Source: Sipunculus nudus (taxonomy: Eukaryota; Annelida; Sipuncula; Golfingiida; Sipunculidae). Taken from it: DNA of 64,000 nt. The position numbers and the translations under genes are program-made. The notes under the pieces are model-generated. The model saw nothing but the letters and a program-made list of their open reading frames with translations, was not told the origin of the DNA and searched no databases. Shown one piece after another: positions 1 to 10,199 of this stretch. The stretch covers positions 60,001 through 124,000 of the forward strand of contig JAPPUL010000072.1 in the NCBI GenBank assembly GCA_026874595.1, in the 5' to 3' direction. Numbering within the stretch: the first letter of the stretch is position 1; each line of letters begins with the position of its first letter.

Positions 1-258
1 CGTATCGCTCGGAAAATACTAAACTATTTCGAAAAACCTATTAAAACTATTGACTCTAAGGACTACAACCTCTCAAAACGCGAAAAAGAAATTCTAAAGC
101 TTATTGTTCAAGGACTTACTTATATCAAAATCGCTGCCAAAATAAATATAAAACCTAATACCGTAAGAAAACACATTCAAAATATTTATGATAAATTACA
201 AGTATCTTCTCGCGCTGAGGTCGTCGGAAAAGCTATTAATGAGGGACTAATATCATAA
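1..258 (+). CDS. LuxR-type response regulator, C-terminal fragment
   Basis: Frame 1 is open from the window edge to a TAA at 256-258, so the gene is cut at its 5' end. The last ~65 residues form a LuxR/GerE helix-turn-helix: an LSKREKEIL start, a VRKHIQNIYDKL recognition helix and an SSRAE stretch. This is the DNA-binding half of a NarL/FixJ-type transcription factor. The receiver or sensor half lies outside the window, so the signal is unknown. It runs convergently into the RND transporter gene. Confidence 0.8.
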   Translation, partial: RIARKILNYFEKPIKTIDSKDYNLSKREKEILKLIVQGLTYIKIAAKINIKPNTVRKHIQNIYDKLQVSSRAEVVGKAINEGLIS

Positions 259-270
259 CCTATTCTCTCC

Positions 271-3200
271 TTACTCTCTTTTGCCTCTGCCCCTAACCCT
301 TTCTAATAACCGTTTACACAACTCTTTCGTCTTTTCTTTCCCTTCTTCCAAATATACATACACCACAGGAACTACTATCAAAGTTTGAACCGTTGCAAGA
401 CTAAGTCCTCCTATTATCGCCCAACCCATCGGACTCCAGAATGACCTAGTCCCGCCTATTGCTAAGGCTAAGGGTAATAAGCCTCCTATCGTTGTAAAGG
501 TTGTTAGCAATATCGCTTTTAGCCGCGTCTCGCTTGCTTCTATTACTCCTTCTTTTAATCCACGCCCTCGCTTGCGTAGCAGATTTACATAGCTTACTAA
601 AACTATTGCGTCGTTTACTACAATTCCCGCAAGCGATATCCCTCCAAACATAACCATTATTCCAAGATTACTATTACTAAGTAATACTCCAAGTGAGACC
701 CCACCTACTGACAACAATACCGTTACTAGTATTGCTACAGGTTGCAAAAATGAGTTGAACTGTAAGACTATTATAAAATAAATTAAAAGAAAGCCTATCA
801 CAAACGCTTTCCCCAAATCATCAAACGATTTGTCCCTATCCTCGTTCTCTCCGCGAAACCTAACGCTATATCCCTTAGGTAAAGAAAATGTTTCCGTATC
901 CGATAAAATATCTATAACCTCCTTCGCAACCTCTCCGCGTGAACGCTTTGTTAAATCTACATCCCCGCTTACTACTATCGAACGTTTGAAGTCTTCTCGT
1001 CTTATATAACTTCTATTGCTTTTTAATACTATATCCGTAAACTGGTTTAGCGCTATGGGCCTTTTTAGCCTTTCGCTATATATTGCCATCGCTGATATGT
1101 CTTCTATCCGCCTGTTGTATATCCTATCATCTACTCTAAGCCTTACCTTATATTCTTTTGTCCCATACTGATATCGGGCAAGCTCATAGCCTGTGTTCAT
1201 TGCAAATAAATAGCTTTGAATCGTTTGTACCGATAAATCATATTTCTCGGCTCGTGCCCTGTCTATTTCTACCCTAACCTCAGGTTTACTTACTCCATAA
1301 TCGTTCCTTATATCTATTGCTCCATCAACTCCTTTTACTATCTGTTCCGCTCGCCCTGCAAGCTTCTTTAAGACATTTATATTGTTACCTGATATTATTA
1401 CATTTATCGGCGCCGCTGTCGGAGGTCCCGTCCTTGGACTCCTTACTCTAACTCGGGCATCTGGCGTTATCTTATCGTATATCTCATTCCTAAGTTCTGC
1501 CATGAAATCTTCTAGACTATAATCCCTATATTCTGCCTGAATCAAATCTATATCAATTTGTGCCGTGTTAGGCCCGCTAAACTCTCCTCCCATATTTATC
1601 ATTACATTCGCACCGCCTGCCCCAACGGTCGTTGAATAAAACTTTATTATCCTTTTGCTATCTATCTGCTCTTCTTTCTCTTCTAACTCCTCCTCTCCTC
1701 CCCTAAACATATATTGTAATATAATTTGCTCTATATCCTTTGTTACCTTGTCTGTTGCCTCAACAGTATAACCCTTTGGCATTTCTACGTAGATCATAAA
1801 CTTTCCAAGATCTATATCAGGAAACAATTCTGCATCTCGACTAAGTAATATCAATATCCCCATAACAAATACACTCAAAGCCAATATCATCACCAAAAAC
1901 TTGTGCCGCAATGATGCCCTTATTAACTTTGAATGTTTTGCATGTACCTTCTTAAATAAATCTTTTGTCCACAAACGCCCTCCTGCAATATAATCTCCAT
2001 CCCCTCCAGCACCTAAGTCTCTATCTTTGCGACCAGTCCAACGCCGCATCTTGGCAAATAACCTTATTATAAAACCTTCATCGCCCTTTACAGTCAGATA
2101 TTTACTTGCTACCACAGGGATTATCGCATGATCAAATATTATTGACCCCACTAAAGCTAGTAATACTGTCTTTGGGATATATGACATGAATGCTCCTACT
2201 ACACCGCTCATCAAGAAAATCGGTGCAAAAGAGGCCATCGTTGTTAATACTGCAGATACTACTGCGCTCCCCACCTCTTCTGTCCCATCATAAGCCGCCT
2301 TAACCCTATCTTTACCTCCTTCCATATGCCGATATATGCTTTCCATTACAACTATTGCCCCGTCTACCACTATCCCTATTATTATTATTAAACCAAATTG
2401 GACTATGTTATTTATTGACTCGCCTAAAACAAACAGCCCCATTATCGCAAATAGAGAACAAAAAGGTACGGCAAGCGTTGCTAATAACGCATTCCGAAAC
2501 CCTACCCCGAATAATAATACTATGAATACTACTATTATCCCTTGTTGGGCACTTGAGGATAACTCTTTAAGACGGGTCCTTACTTCACTTGCTTGATCTG
2601 CTACTACTGCTAACTTTATACCCTCCGGTAGCAAACCAGATCCCTCTATCCCTTCTATTACTCTTTGCGTTGACTCCGATACCTCAAGAACATTTGCTTC
2701 CCTTTGCTTTAATATCGCAAGGGCTATTGCTGGCTTGCCATTATATCTTGCGTAGCTTCTTACCTTCTCTGTCCCAAATTCTATATTACCAAGATCTTTT
2801 AAATATACTGGCTTGCCATCCTTATAAAGCAATATCGTATTTCTTACCTCGTCTGCATCCTTATATGATCCAAGAACGCGTACCGGATAATCTACATCCC
2901 CCATCTTTATCGCACCACCTGGACTGTCAAGTGCTCCTCCTTGGAAAAATCTGAATATCTCTACTAGCGATATCTGTTTCTTCCATAGCTCTATAGGATC
3001 CACGAATACACTTATCTCCCGATCTAATGCTCCATATAACCTAACACGAGAAAGCCCTTCTATATTACTCGTAAATACTTTGTCTACCTCCTCCGCCATT
3101 ACCGTCAGATCTTCATAACCATATCCTTCTCCATAAAGCATAACATTCATTACAGGAGTGCTTGCTACATCTATTCCTTCTATTCTTGGAGTCTCTATAT

Positions 3201-3564
3201 CATCTGGAAGCTCGTTTAATATGTTCATTACCGCATCATTTACTTCCCGCTTCTTCTCTTTATTATCTACTCCATATTCAAATTCTACAAACACCCTAGC
3301 AAAATTTTGTAGCGCTATCGACGTTACGTTCTTTATATCGTTTATCTTCCTTATCTCTTGCTCTATCTTATTGTTTATTTGATACTCTATCTCGCTCGGT
3401 GAGGCTCCCCTATATTCTACTGTCACAAATACAAAGGGTATTTCTATGTTTGGAAATAGCTCAAGTGAGGACATCATTATTGACACAACACCTACTACCA
3501 CTATCATCGTCAATAATAGCCCCACCAGCATAGGCTTGTCTATCAACTTGCCCGTTATTTTCAT
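271..3564 (-). CDS. RND-family efflux transporter, inner-membrane pump
   Basis: The 1097-residue product has the AcrB-like layout: one N-terminal membrane helix, a large periplasmic porter domain, a helix bundle (~330-500), a second periplasmic domain and a second bundle (~920-1080). Conserved helix motifs are visible (GIVVDGAIVVME and GIVVNDAIVL). The first keeps only one acidic residue where AcrB has Asp-Asp, and the second has no Lys940 equivalent, as in many non-proteobacterial RND pumps. It is the last gene of the tolC-adaptor-pump operon and is separated from the adaptor by 57 bp. The substrate (drug, lipid or metal) cannot be read from the sequence. Confidence 0.9.
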   Translation of the reverse strand: MKITGKLIDKPMLVGLLLTMIVVVGVVSIMMSSLELFPNIEIPFVFVTVEYRGASPSEIEYQINNKIEQEIRKINDIKNVTSIALQNFARVFVEFEYGVDNKEKKREVNDAVMNILNELPDDIETPRIEGIDVASTPVMNVMLYGEGYGYEDLTVMAEEVDKVFTSNIEGLSRVRLYGALDREISVFVDPIELWKKQISLVEIFRFFQGGALDSPGGAIKMGDVDYPVRVLGSYKDADEVRNTILLYKDGKPVYLKDLGNIEFGTEKVRSYARYNGKPAIALAILKQREANVLEVSESTQRVIEGIEGSGLLPEGIKLAVVADQASEVRTRLKELSSSAQQGIIVVFIVLLFGVGFRNALLATLAVPFCSLFAIMGLFVLGESINNIVQFGLIIIIGIVVDGAIVVMESIYRHMEGGKDRVKAAYDGTEEVGSAVVSAVLTTMASFAPIFLMSGVVGAFMSYIPKTVLLALVGSIIFDHAIIPVVASKYLTVKGDEGFIIRLFAKMRRWTGRKDRDLGAGGDGDYIAGGRLWTKDLFKKVHAKHSKLIRASLRHKFLVMILALSVFVMGILILLSRDAELFPDIDLGKFMIYVEMPKGYTVEATDKVTKDIEQIILQYMFRGGEEELEEKEEQIDSKRIIKFYSTTVGAGGANVMINMGGEFSGPNTAQIDIDLIQAEYRDYSLEDFMAELRNEIYDKITPDARVRVRSPRTGPPTAAPINVIISGNNINVLKKLAGRAEQIVKGVDGAIDIRNDYGVSKPEVRVEIDRARAEKYDLSVQTIQSYLFAMNTGYELARYQYGTKEYKVRLRVDDRIYNRRIEDISAMAIYSERLKRPIALNQFTDIVLKSNRSYIRREDFKRSIVVSGDVDLTKRSRGEVAKEVIDILSDTETFSLPKGYSVRFRGENEDRDKSFDDLGKAFVIGFLLIYFIIVLQFNSFLQPVAILVTVLLSVGGVSLGVLLSNSNLGIMVMFGGISLAGIVVNDAIVLVSYVNLLRKRGRGLKEGVIEASETRLKAILLTTFTTIGGLLPLALAIGGTRSFWSPMGWAIIGGLSLATVQTLIVVPVVYVYLEEGKEKTKELCKRLLERVRGRGKRE

Positions 3565-3621
3565 TTATACTTAATCCCGTTTTCTGTGTTTATCTTTATT
3601 TTAAATATTTATAGCCTAAAC

Positions 3622-4545
3622 TTACTCTAGCCCAGCTCCTGACCAAAGCCTTACCTTCTCTCCATCATATGCTCGGTAATTACCCTTTATCACCACCTTC
3701 TCTCCTCCCTTTAAGCCATTTAATATCTCTACTTTTTCTTCGTAATACTGCCCCAATAAAACGTCTTGACGATTTACTACTCCTGCTTCCGCATCATAAA
3801 GATAGACATAGGATATGTTGTCTTCCATCAATATACTCCTAAGAGGGGCTGTATATGCCTCTTTCTTATCAAGCAATATAATAACCTGCGTAAACATTCC
3901 CGACTTTAACTTAAGTCCTTCATTCTCTACCATAACTTCTGTCCTCAGTGTTAAGGTATTTGGATCAAGTGCTGGGTATAAGCGGCTTATCTTACCTGAA
4001 ATCCCTTCCCCTTCATACCCCTTAGGCTTTATCAATACCTCCTGCCCTTCACTCACCTTCCATATGTCCTTCTCCGGTACGTCCACATACACCTTAACTC
4101 GTTTGACCCTTATTATCCGACACAGCTTCCTTTGTCCATTTACAAGCTCACCCTCCTCTACATAAACTCGCGAAACATACCCGCTCATCTTCGCTCGTAA
4201 AACAAATCGGCGAAAGTCCCGTCCCGTTACCGCCTTTTGATCTAGCTCCATTATATATTCTCCACGCTTTACATAACTTCCCTCTACTGCCTTAATATTT
4301 CGTACTATTCCAACTACTCCTACATCCGGATAAAGATCTAGCTCAACCTCACCCTCAACCCTTCCCACTAAAGACAACCTCTCACGCACAACCTCCTTAC
4401 CAACTTCTACAACACTCACCTGCAATACCTTCTCTGCTCCTCCCTTCTTATCCTCAGCCTCTTTAGCTTCTTCTTCACCCTCACAACCAAGAAAACCAAC
4501 TGTTAACATCAGCAATAACACTATTACCTTTTTTATCTCTAACAT
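3622..4545 (-). CDS. RND periplasmic adaptor (membrane fusion) lipoprotein
   Basis: The product has a short basic N-terminus, a hydrophobic stretch and a cysteine after GFLG, which resembles a lipoprotein signal. A lipoyl/barrel-sandwich region and a beta-barrel region typical of HlyD/AcrA adaptors follow. It would link the pump to the TolC channel. I place the start at ATG 4545. An in-frame TTG at 4569 would add eight residues. The start region contains a perfect 12-bp tandem duplication (4555-4578), so both starts sit in near-identical contexts. It lies between tolC and the pump gene in one operon. Confidence 0.85.
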   Translation of the reverse strand: MLEIKKVIVLLLMLTVGFLGCEGEEEAKEAEDKKGGAEKVLQVSVVEVGKEVVRERLSLVGRVEGEVELDLYPDVGVVGIVRNIKAVEGSYVKRGEYIMELDQKAVTGRDFRRFVLRAKMSGYVSRVYVEEGELVNGQRKLCRIIRVKRVKVYVDVPEKDIWKVSEGQEVLIKPKGYEGEGISGKISRLYPALDPNTLTLRTEVMVENEGLKLKSGMFTQVIILLDKKEAYTAPLRSILMEDNISYVYLYDAEAGVVNRQDVLLGQYYEEKVEILNGLKGGEKVVIKGNYRAYDGEKVRLWSGAGLE

Positions 4546-4554
4546 TTCTTTATA

Positions 4555-4578
4555 CAATTCTTTGTCCAATTCTTTGTC
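4555..4578. repeat. 12-bp perfect tandem duplication at adaptor start
   Basis: CAATTCTTTGTC occurs twice head to tail (4555-4566 and 4567-4578). On the minus strand it duplicates the stretch just upstream of the adaptor start. Confidence 0.9.
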
Positions 4579-4603
4579 CCTCTTTATTTATATAGCCTCT
4601 CGT

Positions 4604-6049
4604 TTAATAATATATCCCTATTGCCTCAAGTAGCCTTAAGTATGACCTGTTATAATTATATAACTCCATGTAATACCCAAATTGCGTTTTTTGATACTGC
4701 ACATACGCATCAAGATATTTTATATAATCTAGCGTTCCCTTTCTATATGCTCGTCGTACTATCTTAAAATTCTCCTGCGATAACTTCGATATCTCTTTCC
4801 TATCTCTTAAATTCTTTGCATACCTTTTATACTCAAGCTGTTTTAATATTATCTCGTGCTCTATCTTCTTTGATACACTCTCAAGCTCCTTTGCTAGGGC
4901 TCCTATCTCGTATTTTAGACTCTTTACTTTACTATGGCTTGATGAGTTTGGTATCAAAGGCTCGGTTAAGGGCATTTTTAGCTTTACTCCTGCTATATAA
5001 TTAATTTGTGTATCGTAGTCTCCTAAACTAATTCCACTTAGTCCTAGTTCTGGCTTCTGGGTATATCTTAAGCCAATTGACCCGTATACCGATAAACTCG
5101 GTTTGTATAAAGAACTTACTACTGTTTTATTATGTTCCAATATCTTTTGTCTTATCTTTAGTTTCTTAAGCTCTATTCGCCTCTCCTTCGCTTTATTCAA
5201 TAACTCCTTTAAATCTCCATCTAACTCGCTCATATAACTTAAGGCTTCTTTTTCCATAACAAAATCTCGTTCCGTTACTATATCTTCTTTCTCTAAAACT
5301 ACTTCACGAAATCCCGCTTCCTTTAACTCATATTTGCCTATTTCTGTTACCGGCTCTAAAGACAATAGCATAAGTAAATTATTTAATGCTTTTATATACT
5401 CATCCTCTGCCTTCCCTTCTTCTAATCTATCACTTGTATATTGTATATTTATCCTTATATATCCCGTCTTGTCCGAGCGTCCCCTTAAATAATTCCTACG
5501 TTCCTCTTTAAGCGTTCTTTCTAACAATTTACTTGTTTCTTTTCTTATCTCTATGTTTTGTCTTGCAAGAAGCGCCCTGTAGTACGCTTCTTGTACTTCC
5601 CTGAGTAAACGTCCCTTTAACGCTTCTTTTTCTAATATCGATAACTCGTATTCTCTTTCGGCTATCGATAGCTTTGCTCCATCCCTTCCAAATGCGTATA
5701 TTGTGTAATTTATATCTAGCGAGCTTGTTAGGGTGTGAGGGGCTGTTGGGAAAGTTAGTAAGCCTGCACTTTGACTTGTATATTGATACTGATATCCTGC
5801 TGATAACGATAAATCTGGATAGTACAATTTGGCCTTTGCTTCGTCTATTTGTTTAGACCTCGATTTTGTCTTATATATATAACTTTGATACTCTGTATTT
5901 GTCTTTAGTACCAAGCTAAGGCTCTCTTTCAAGCTTAATAATACCTTCTCTCCTAAAGCATCCTTACCATATCCTCTCTCCCATATAAACTGCATAATCA
6001 ATATCATAACCACTAGAAACAGCTTAGTTTTATTCTTCATCTTCTCCAT
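4604..6049 (-). CDS. TolC-family outer-membrane efflux protein
   Basis: The 481-residue protein has an N-terminal signal sequence (hydrophobic stretch ~8-23) and long amphipathic helical repeats in two halves, the OEP/TolC pattern. It should form the outer-membrane channel of the tripartite pump encoded downstream. It is the first gene of the operon, 58 bp before the adaptor if that starts at 4545. The start could also be the ATG three codons in. No specific substrate is indicated. Confidence 0.88.
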   Translation of the reverse strand: MEKMKNKTKLFLVVMILIMQFIWERGYGKDALGEKVLLSLKESLSLVLKTNTEYQSYIYKTKSRSKQIDEAKAKLYYPDLSLSAGYQYQYTSQSAGLLTFPTAPHTLTSSLDINYTIYAFGRDGAKLSIAEREYELSILEKEALKGRLLREVQEAYYRALLARQNIEIRKETSKLLERTLKEERRNYLRGRSDKTGYIRINIQYTSDRLEEGKAEDEYIKALNNLLMLLSLEPVTEIGKYELKEAGFREVVLEKEDIVTERDFVMEKEALSYMSELDGDLKELLNKAKERRIELKKLKIRQKILEHNKTVVSSLYKPSLSVYGSIGLRYTQKPELGLSGISLGDYDTQINYIAGVKLKMPLTEPLIPNSSSHSKVKSLKYEIGALAKELESVSKKIEHEIILKQLEYKRYAKNLRDRKEISKLSQENFKIVRRAYRKGTLDYIKYLDAYVQYQKTQFGYYMELYNYNRSYLRLLEAIGIYY

Positions 6050-6312
6050 AACTTACATTTGTCTTTTTTTATACAAATTAATTTTTAAATACAACAATAG
6101 TTATTTATTGCTTTAGTGTAAATATTATATCCTCTATATATTATATTTAATAACGCTTTTATTAATCCTTTTTTTTTTGCCTTTTTACCTTTTTCTTTAA
6201 TTATATTCACCATATTCATCTTTTCTTATTTTTTTTATTCGCTTTTTTTCGCTTTTTGTGTTTTATTCTTATCTCTTTAACATGTATTTATTTGTAGCGT
6301 TTAGTCCTTTTT
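6050..6312. other. Divergent intergenic region, very AT-rich
   Basis: This spacer separates the efflux operon from the DciA-like gene and must hold both promoters. It is T-rich on the plus strand, with several TATA-like stretches (around 6130-6150) and a repeated TTCGCTTTTT near 6238-6260. No gene or RNA is recognised. Confidence 0.5.
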
Positions 6313-6630
6313 ATGTATTATAAAAAACAGAAGTATAAGTTTAATCGGCAGCTTGAAGGTATTAACTCCATTATCAAAGACTTGATTCAAGAGAAAAATT
6401 GGGCGCCTGCTTTAATTGAGGCTTCTGCTGTTGATATTTACAACTCTATGGAGGTTAACATTATTAAAGATTCTAAAGCTTTATTTGTTTCTAATGGCTC
6501 TCTTGTCATTAGCTGCCCTTCTGCTGCTTTGGCTAATGAGATTGCTTTGTCGCAATCTTTTTTGATCAATTCTATCAATAAGAAAGTCGGGAAAAGGCTT
6601 GTTCATAAACTGCGTTTTAAAATTTACTAA
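6313..6630 (+). CDS. dciA: DUF721/DciA-like protein
   Basis: The 105-residue protein matches the DUF721 pattern: an N-terminal helix, a WAPALIEASAVDIY-like segment, then a strand-rich core ending in a KLRFKIY tail. DciA proteins help load the replicative helicase DnaB in bacteria lacking DnaC or DnaI. The position just before gyrB is the classic DUF721 location (dnaA-dnaN-recF-DUF721-gyrB). The family is divergent, so the helicase-loading role is inferred from family and context. Confidence 0.7.
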   Translation: MYYKKQKYKFNRQLEGINSIIKDLIQEKNWAPALIEASAVDIYNSMEVNIIKDSKALFVSNGSLVISCPSAALANEIALSQSFLINSINKKVGKRLVHKLRFKIY

Positions 6631-6672
6631 CTTTTATTCTCTTTTTTTAAAAAAAACTATTTGGGAGGCTTA

Positions 6673-8595
6673 ATGGCTGCTGAACATGAATATACTTCTG
6701 AACACGTACAGATTAAAGAAGGTATTGAACATGTTAGAATTAGACCTAGCATGTATATCGGTTCTACCAATTCTGAGGGCTTGCATCATCTCGTTTATGA
6801 AGTCGTTGACAATAGCATTGATGAAGCTTTAATCGGGCATTGTTCCCTTGTTAACATTATCATTTATCCTGACAACGTTATCGAAGTCCAGGACAACGGA
6901 AGAGGCATTCCTGTTGATATCCACAAGGAGGTTAATGTTTCTACTTTAGAAGTCGTTATGACTACTTTAGGAGCTGGTGGCAAGTTTGATAGCGATGCTT
7001 ACAGCGTTTCTGGGGGGCTGCATGGTGTTGGCGTTTCTGTTGTTAATGCTCTTTCTGAGTATTGTAAGGTTTATGTCTTTAGGAACAATAAAACATACTT
7101 TCAGGCTTATGAACGCGGTATTCCTATTGAAGATGTTAAAGAAATCTCAGATGCCGCAAAAAGAGGCACTACCATAATCTTTAAACCTGATGATTCCATC
7201 TTCGAAACCACTTCTTTTAGCTTCGATACCCTTTCTAACAGACTTCGGGAACTTGCTTTCCTTAACAAAGGCATTTCTATCAATATAGAAGATAGACGCC
7301 TGGATGACGACATTAAAAAACATTCTTTCTTATTCGAAGGCGGTATTGTTGCTTTTGTACAATACTTAAACGGTATCCTAACTCCCATACATGATAAGCC
7401 CATTTACTTCCAACGCCAAAAGGATAATTTCCATATCGAAATCGCTATGGAGTACAACGAAAGCTTTCAGTCTAACATATTTACCTATGTCAACAACATA
7501 AATACTAAAGAAGGTGGGACCCATCTTGCCGGCTTTAGAAGTGCTCTTACTAAAACTATTAATGACGGTATCAAAAAACTTGGCCTTGATAAAAAGCTTA
7601 AGGGCAACTTGGAAGGGGATGATGTTAGAGAGGGGCTTACTGCTGTAATTAGTGTCAAACTCAAAAACCCGCAGTTCGAAGGACAGACTAAAACTAAACT
7701 CGGCAATAGCGAGGTTCGGGGGATTACGGAGTCCGTTACTACTGAGGGCCTTAAGGAATTCTTCGAGGACAATCCTAACATTAGTAAGAAAATATTTGCC
7801 AAGTGTATTTCTGCTTATAATGCGCGTAAGGCGGCTCAGGCAAAACGCGACTCTGTTAGAAAGAGTTTTCTTGAACGCGATAGTTTGCCCGGGAAGCTTG
7901 CTGATTGTAGCGACAAAAATCCTGACGTTTGTGAGCTTTATATTGTTGAGGGTGATTCTGCTGGAGGGAGTGCTAAGCAGGGTCGTAATCGCGCTTTTCA
8001 GGCAATCTTACCTCTTTGGGGTAAAATGCTTAATGTTGAAAAAACTCGTATTGAGAAAGTCCTTGATAATGATAAACTACAACCAATTATTGCAACCCTT
8101 GGCACGGGAATTGACCAGCATTTTGACTATTCTAAACTACGCTATAACAAGATTATCATTATGGCTGATGCTGATGTCGATGGCTCGCATATTAGAACTT
8201 TGCTTCTTACTTTCTTTTATAGATACTTAACCCCTCTTGTTGAAAATGGCAATATTTACATCGCTATGCCTCCTCTTTACAAAATTTCTATCGGACCTAA
8301 GAAAGTCTTTTACTCGTATAGTGATAAGGAAAGAGATAGTATACTAAAAGAGCATGCTGGACCTAATAGTACGCAGAAAGTCTATATACAGCGTTATAAA
8401 GGTCTGGGGGAGATGAATCCTGACCAGCTTTGGGAGACTACTATGGACCCTGAAAAACGTAGCCTTATGAAAATTACTCTTGATGATGCTGTTGAGGCTA
8501 ACGAAATCTTTTCTATACTTATGGGTGAGAAGGTTGAGCCTAGAAGGCTTTTTATCGAAGGCAATGCTGTTAAAGTTAAAAATTTAGACGTGTAA
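6673..8595 (+). CDS. gyrB: DNA gyrase subunit B
   Basis: The 640-residue ATPase subunit of gyrase has a GHKL ATP-binding region (DNGRGIP, GLHGVGVSVVNALS), a transducer domain, a TOPRIM domain (EGDSAGGSAKQGR, DADVDGSHI) and the C-terminal RYKGLGEMNPDQLW motif. The open frame extends upstream to TTG 6661, but GGGAGGC at 6662-6668 is a ribosome-binding site, so ATG 6673 is the start. One oddity: the usual basic residue in PL(R/K)GK is Trp (TGG at 8017-8019). It could also act as ParE, as no gyrA or parC is nearby to decide. Confidence 0.95.
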   Translation: MAAEHEYTSEHVQIKEGIEHVRIRPSMYIGSTNSEGLHHLVYEVVDNSIDEALIGHCSLVNIIIYPDNVIEVQDNGRGIPVDIHKEVNVSTLEVVMTTLGAGGKFDSDAYSVSGGLHGVGVSVVNALSEYCKVYVFRNNKTYFQAYERGIPIEDVKEISDAAKRGTTIIFKPDDSIFETTSFSFDTLSNRLRELAFLNKGISINIEDRRLDDDIKKHSFLFEGGIVAFVQYLNGILTPIHDKPIYFQRQKDNFHIEIAMEYNESFQSNIFTYVNNINTKEGGTHLAGFRSALTKTINDGIKKLGLDKKLKGNLEGDDVREGLTAVISVKLKNPQFEGQTKTKLGNSEVRGITESVTTEGLKEFFEDNPNISKKIFAKCISAYNARKAAQAKRDSVRKSFLERDSLPGKLADCSDKNPDVCELYIVEGDSAGGSAKQGRNRAFQAILPLWGKMLNVEKTRIEKVLDNDKLQPIIATLGTGIDQHFDYSKLRYNKIIIMADADVDGSHIRTLLLTFFYRYLTPLVENGNIYIAMPPLYKISIGPKKVFYSYSDKERDSILKEHAGPNSTQKVYIQRYKGLGEMNPDQLWETTMDPEKRSLMKITLDDAVEANEIFSILMGEKVEPRRLFIEGNAVKVKNLDV

Positions 8596-8600
8596 AGTAA

Positions 8601-8621
8601 CTATAGTAGCTATTACTATAG
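8601..8621. terminator. Hairpin between convergent gyrB and TPR gene
   Basis: CTATAGTA (8601-8608), a 5-nt loop and TACTATAG (8614-8621) form a perfect 8-bp stem six bases after the gyrB stop. The stem is AT-rich and has no long T-run, so it is a modest terminator that could serve both strands. Confidence 0.45.
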
Positions 8622-8654
8622 CAGCTATATTAAACTATTTGGTATTTTATAAGT

Positions 8655-10178
8655 TTATTTAGCTTTAACGGCTTTTGAAGAGACTACTGCTGCCTTTTGG
8701 CTTTTGGCTATCTCCTCCTGATACTTTCTTATTTTCTCTTTTTCATAATCTACAAAACGAGCCCTTATATGATTTAGTACCTTATTCGCTTTAGCATACT
8801 CTTTAATTCCCATATAACTTTGTGCAAGACGTAAGAAAGTTAGCTTATCCTTTTTACCTAATTCAATAAGTCTTAGAAATTCTTCGCCTGCAAGATAATA
8901 ACTACCCATCTTGAAATACGATAAGGCAAGCTTCTCTCTGAATTCCAATGAACGACTGTTTGTTTCAAGTGCCCATTTATAATAAAATATTGCCTTTGTA
9001 TAATCCTTTATATTAAATAATGCGTACCCTATCATAGGTAAAAGTCCCTCCATCCCGTCCTCGCTTCTTATAAGAGCTATTAAATATCCAAGCGCGTAAT
9101 TATACTGCTTGTTCCTATAATATGCTATCCCTAGCAACAATCTTATATTTTTAGATACATCTAAAGCTCCTTCTATCCCTACTTCTAAAACCTCTATCGC
9201 CTTCCGATACTCTTTTTGCTCTATTAAAGCATGCGCAAGTCCCTCCAAAACCAATCTGTCTCTACCCAAGTTATAGGCTTTTTTAAAATACTCTGATGAC
9301 TCCTTATACCTTTTTAATGCTAAATAGCCCTGCCCAAGTTTTGTATACAATCTCCTTTCATACCTTAACTTATCTAGTGCATCTTTATAATATTTTATTG
9401 CCTCCTCTTTACGCCCCATCGCCATATATAAATCCCCAAAAGCCTCCAATATCTGACCACTATAACTACTCTCTACTTTAATATTCTTCCTTTTAACATT
9501 CTTCCTCCTAATATCTTTCCCTTTTGCCCCTTTTTCCCTTTTAAATCTATTTTGCTTTACACCATCTCCTCTCGACTTAAAGCTACTACCTTTTGTCGCT
9601 CCCTTAAGTACTCCCTCTGCTCCTGCATAATCTTTTAGATTTAAATATACTTGCGATATCTTAACCAAGATTATATCTTCCCCAAGTCCCTTTGCCTTTT
9701 TATAGTAAATTAAGGCTTTATTATATTCCTTTAATCCATTATACACATCCCCTATCTCATAATAGCCCCTCAAAATCAGTTTATCCCCTTCTTGTCCGCT
9801 TTTGTATGTCTCCAGTAGCTTATAATATGTTAGGGCCTTTTCGTATTCTTTTTTTAATTTGTAGAGCAAGCCTATATTATATAATAACTGCCCTGTAAGA
9901 TTTTTTTTATCTCCCGATTCAAACGCCATCTCATAGTAAAATAACGCCTTCGTATAATCCTTTAAGGCAAAATGCTTATTACCCGCTTTATAGGCGTATT
10001 TATAAAGCAGTTCTTTATCATTCTCGCTTAATCTATCCCCTCTTAATATATTCTCTCCTCTATTCTCTCCTCTATTCTCTCCTCCAAGTTCCCCATACGC
10101 ATCTAACATTATACTTAATGAAAAATAAAGTATTACTATTATAGATAATCCCTTCTTATGCAATGACTTCTTACTCAT
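8655..10178 (-). CDS. Secreted TPR-repeat protein
   Basis: The 507-residue protein starts with a signal sequence (basic start, hydrophobic ~10-28) and then carries at least ten tetratricopeptide repeats, visible as recurring A-(L/I)-x-Y-Y and Y-x-x-A blocks. A basic linker near residues 200-230 (KNVKRKNIK) interrupts the array. Just after the signal peptide, GEN(R) is repeated, encoded by a 12-bp tandem DNA repeat (10050-10085). TPR proteins scaffold complexes, and no specific partner can be named. Its start follows a GAGG ribosome-binding site. Confidence 0.8.
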   Translation of the reverse strand: MSKKSLHKKGLSIIVILYFSLSIMLDAYGELGGENRGENRGENILRGDRLSENDKELLYKYAYKAGNKHFALKDYTKALFYYEMAFESGDKKNLTGQLLYNIGLLYKLKKEYEKALTYYKLLETYKSGQEGDKLILRGYYEIGDVYNGLKEYNKALIYYKKAKGLGEDIILVKISQVYLNLKDYAGAEGVLKGATKGSSFKSRGDGVKQNRFKREKGAKGKDIRRKNVKRKNIKVESSYSGQILEAFGDLYMAMGRKEEAIKYYKDALDKLRYERRLYTKLGQGYLALKRYKESSEYFKKAYNLGRDRLVLEGLAHALIEQKEYRKAIEVLEVGIEGALDVSKNIRLLLGIAYYRNKQYNYALGYLIALIRSEDGMEGLLPMIGYALFNIKDYTKAIFYYKWALETNSRSLEFREKLALSYFKMGSYYLAGEEFLRLIELGKKDKLTFLRLAQSYMGIKEYAKANKVLNHIRARFVDYEKEKIRKYQEEIAKSQKAAVVSSKAVKAK

Positions 10179-10199
10179 AAATTAATCCTCGCTTTCTTT

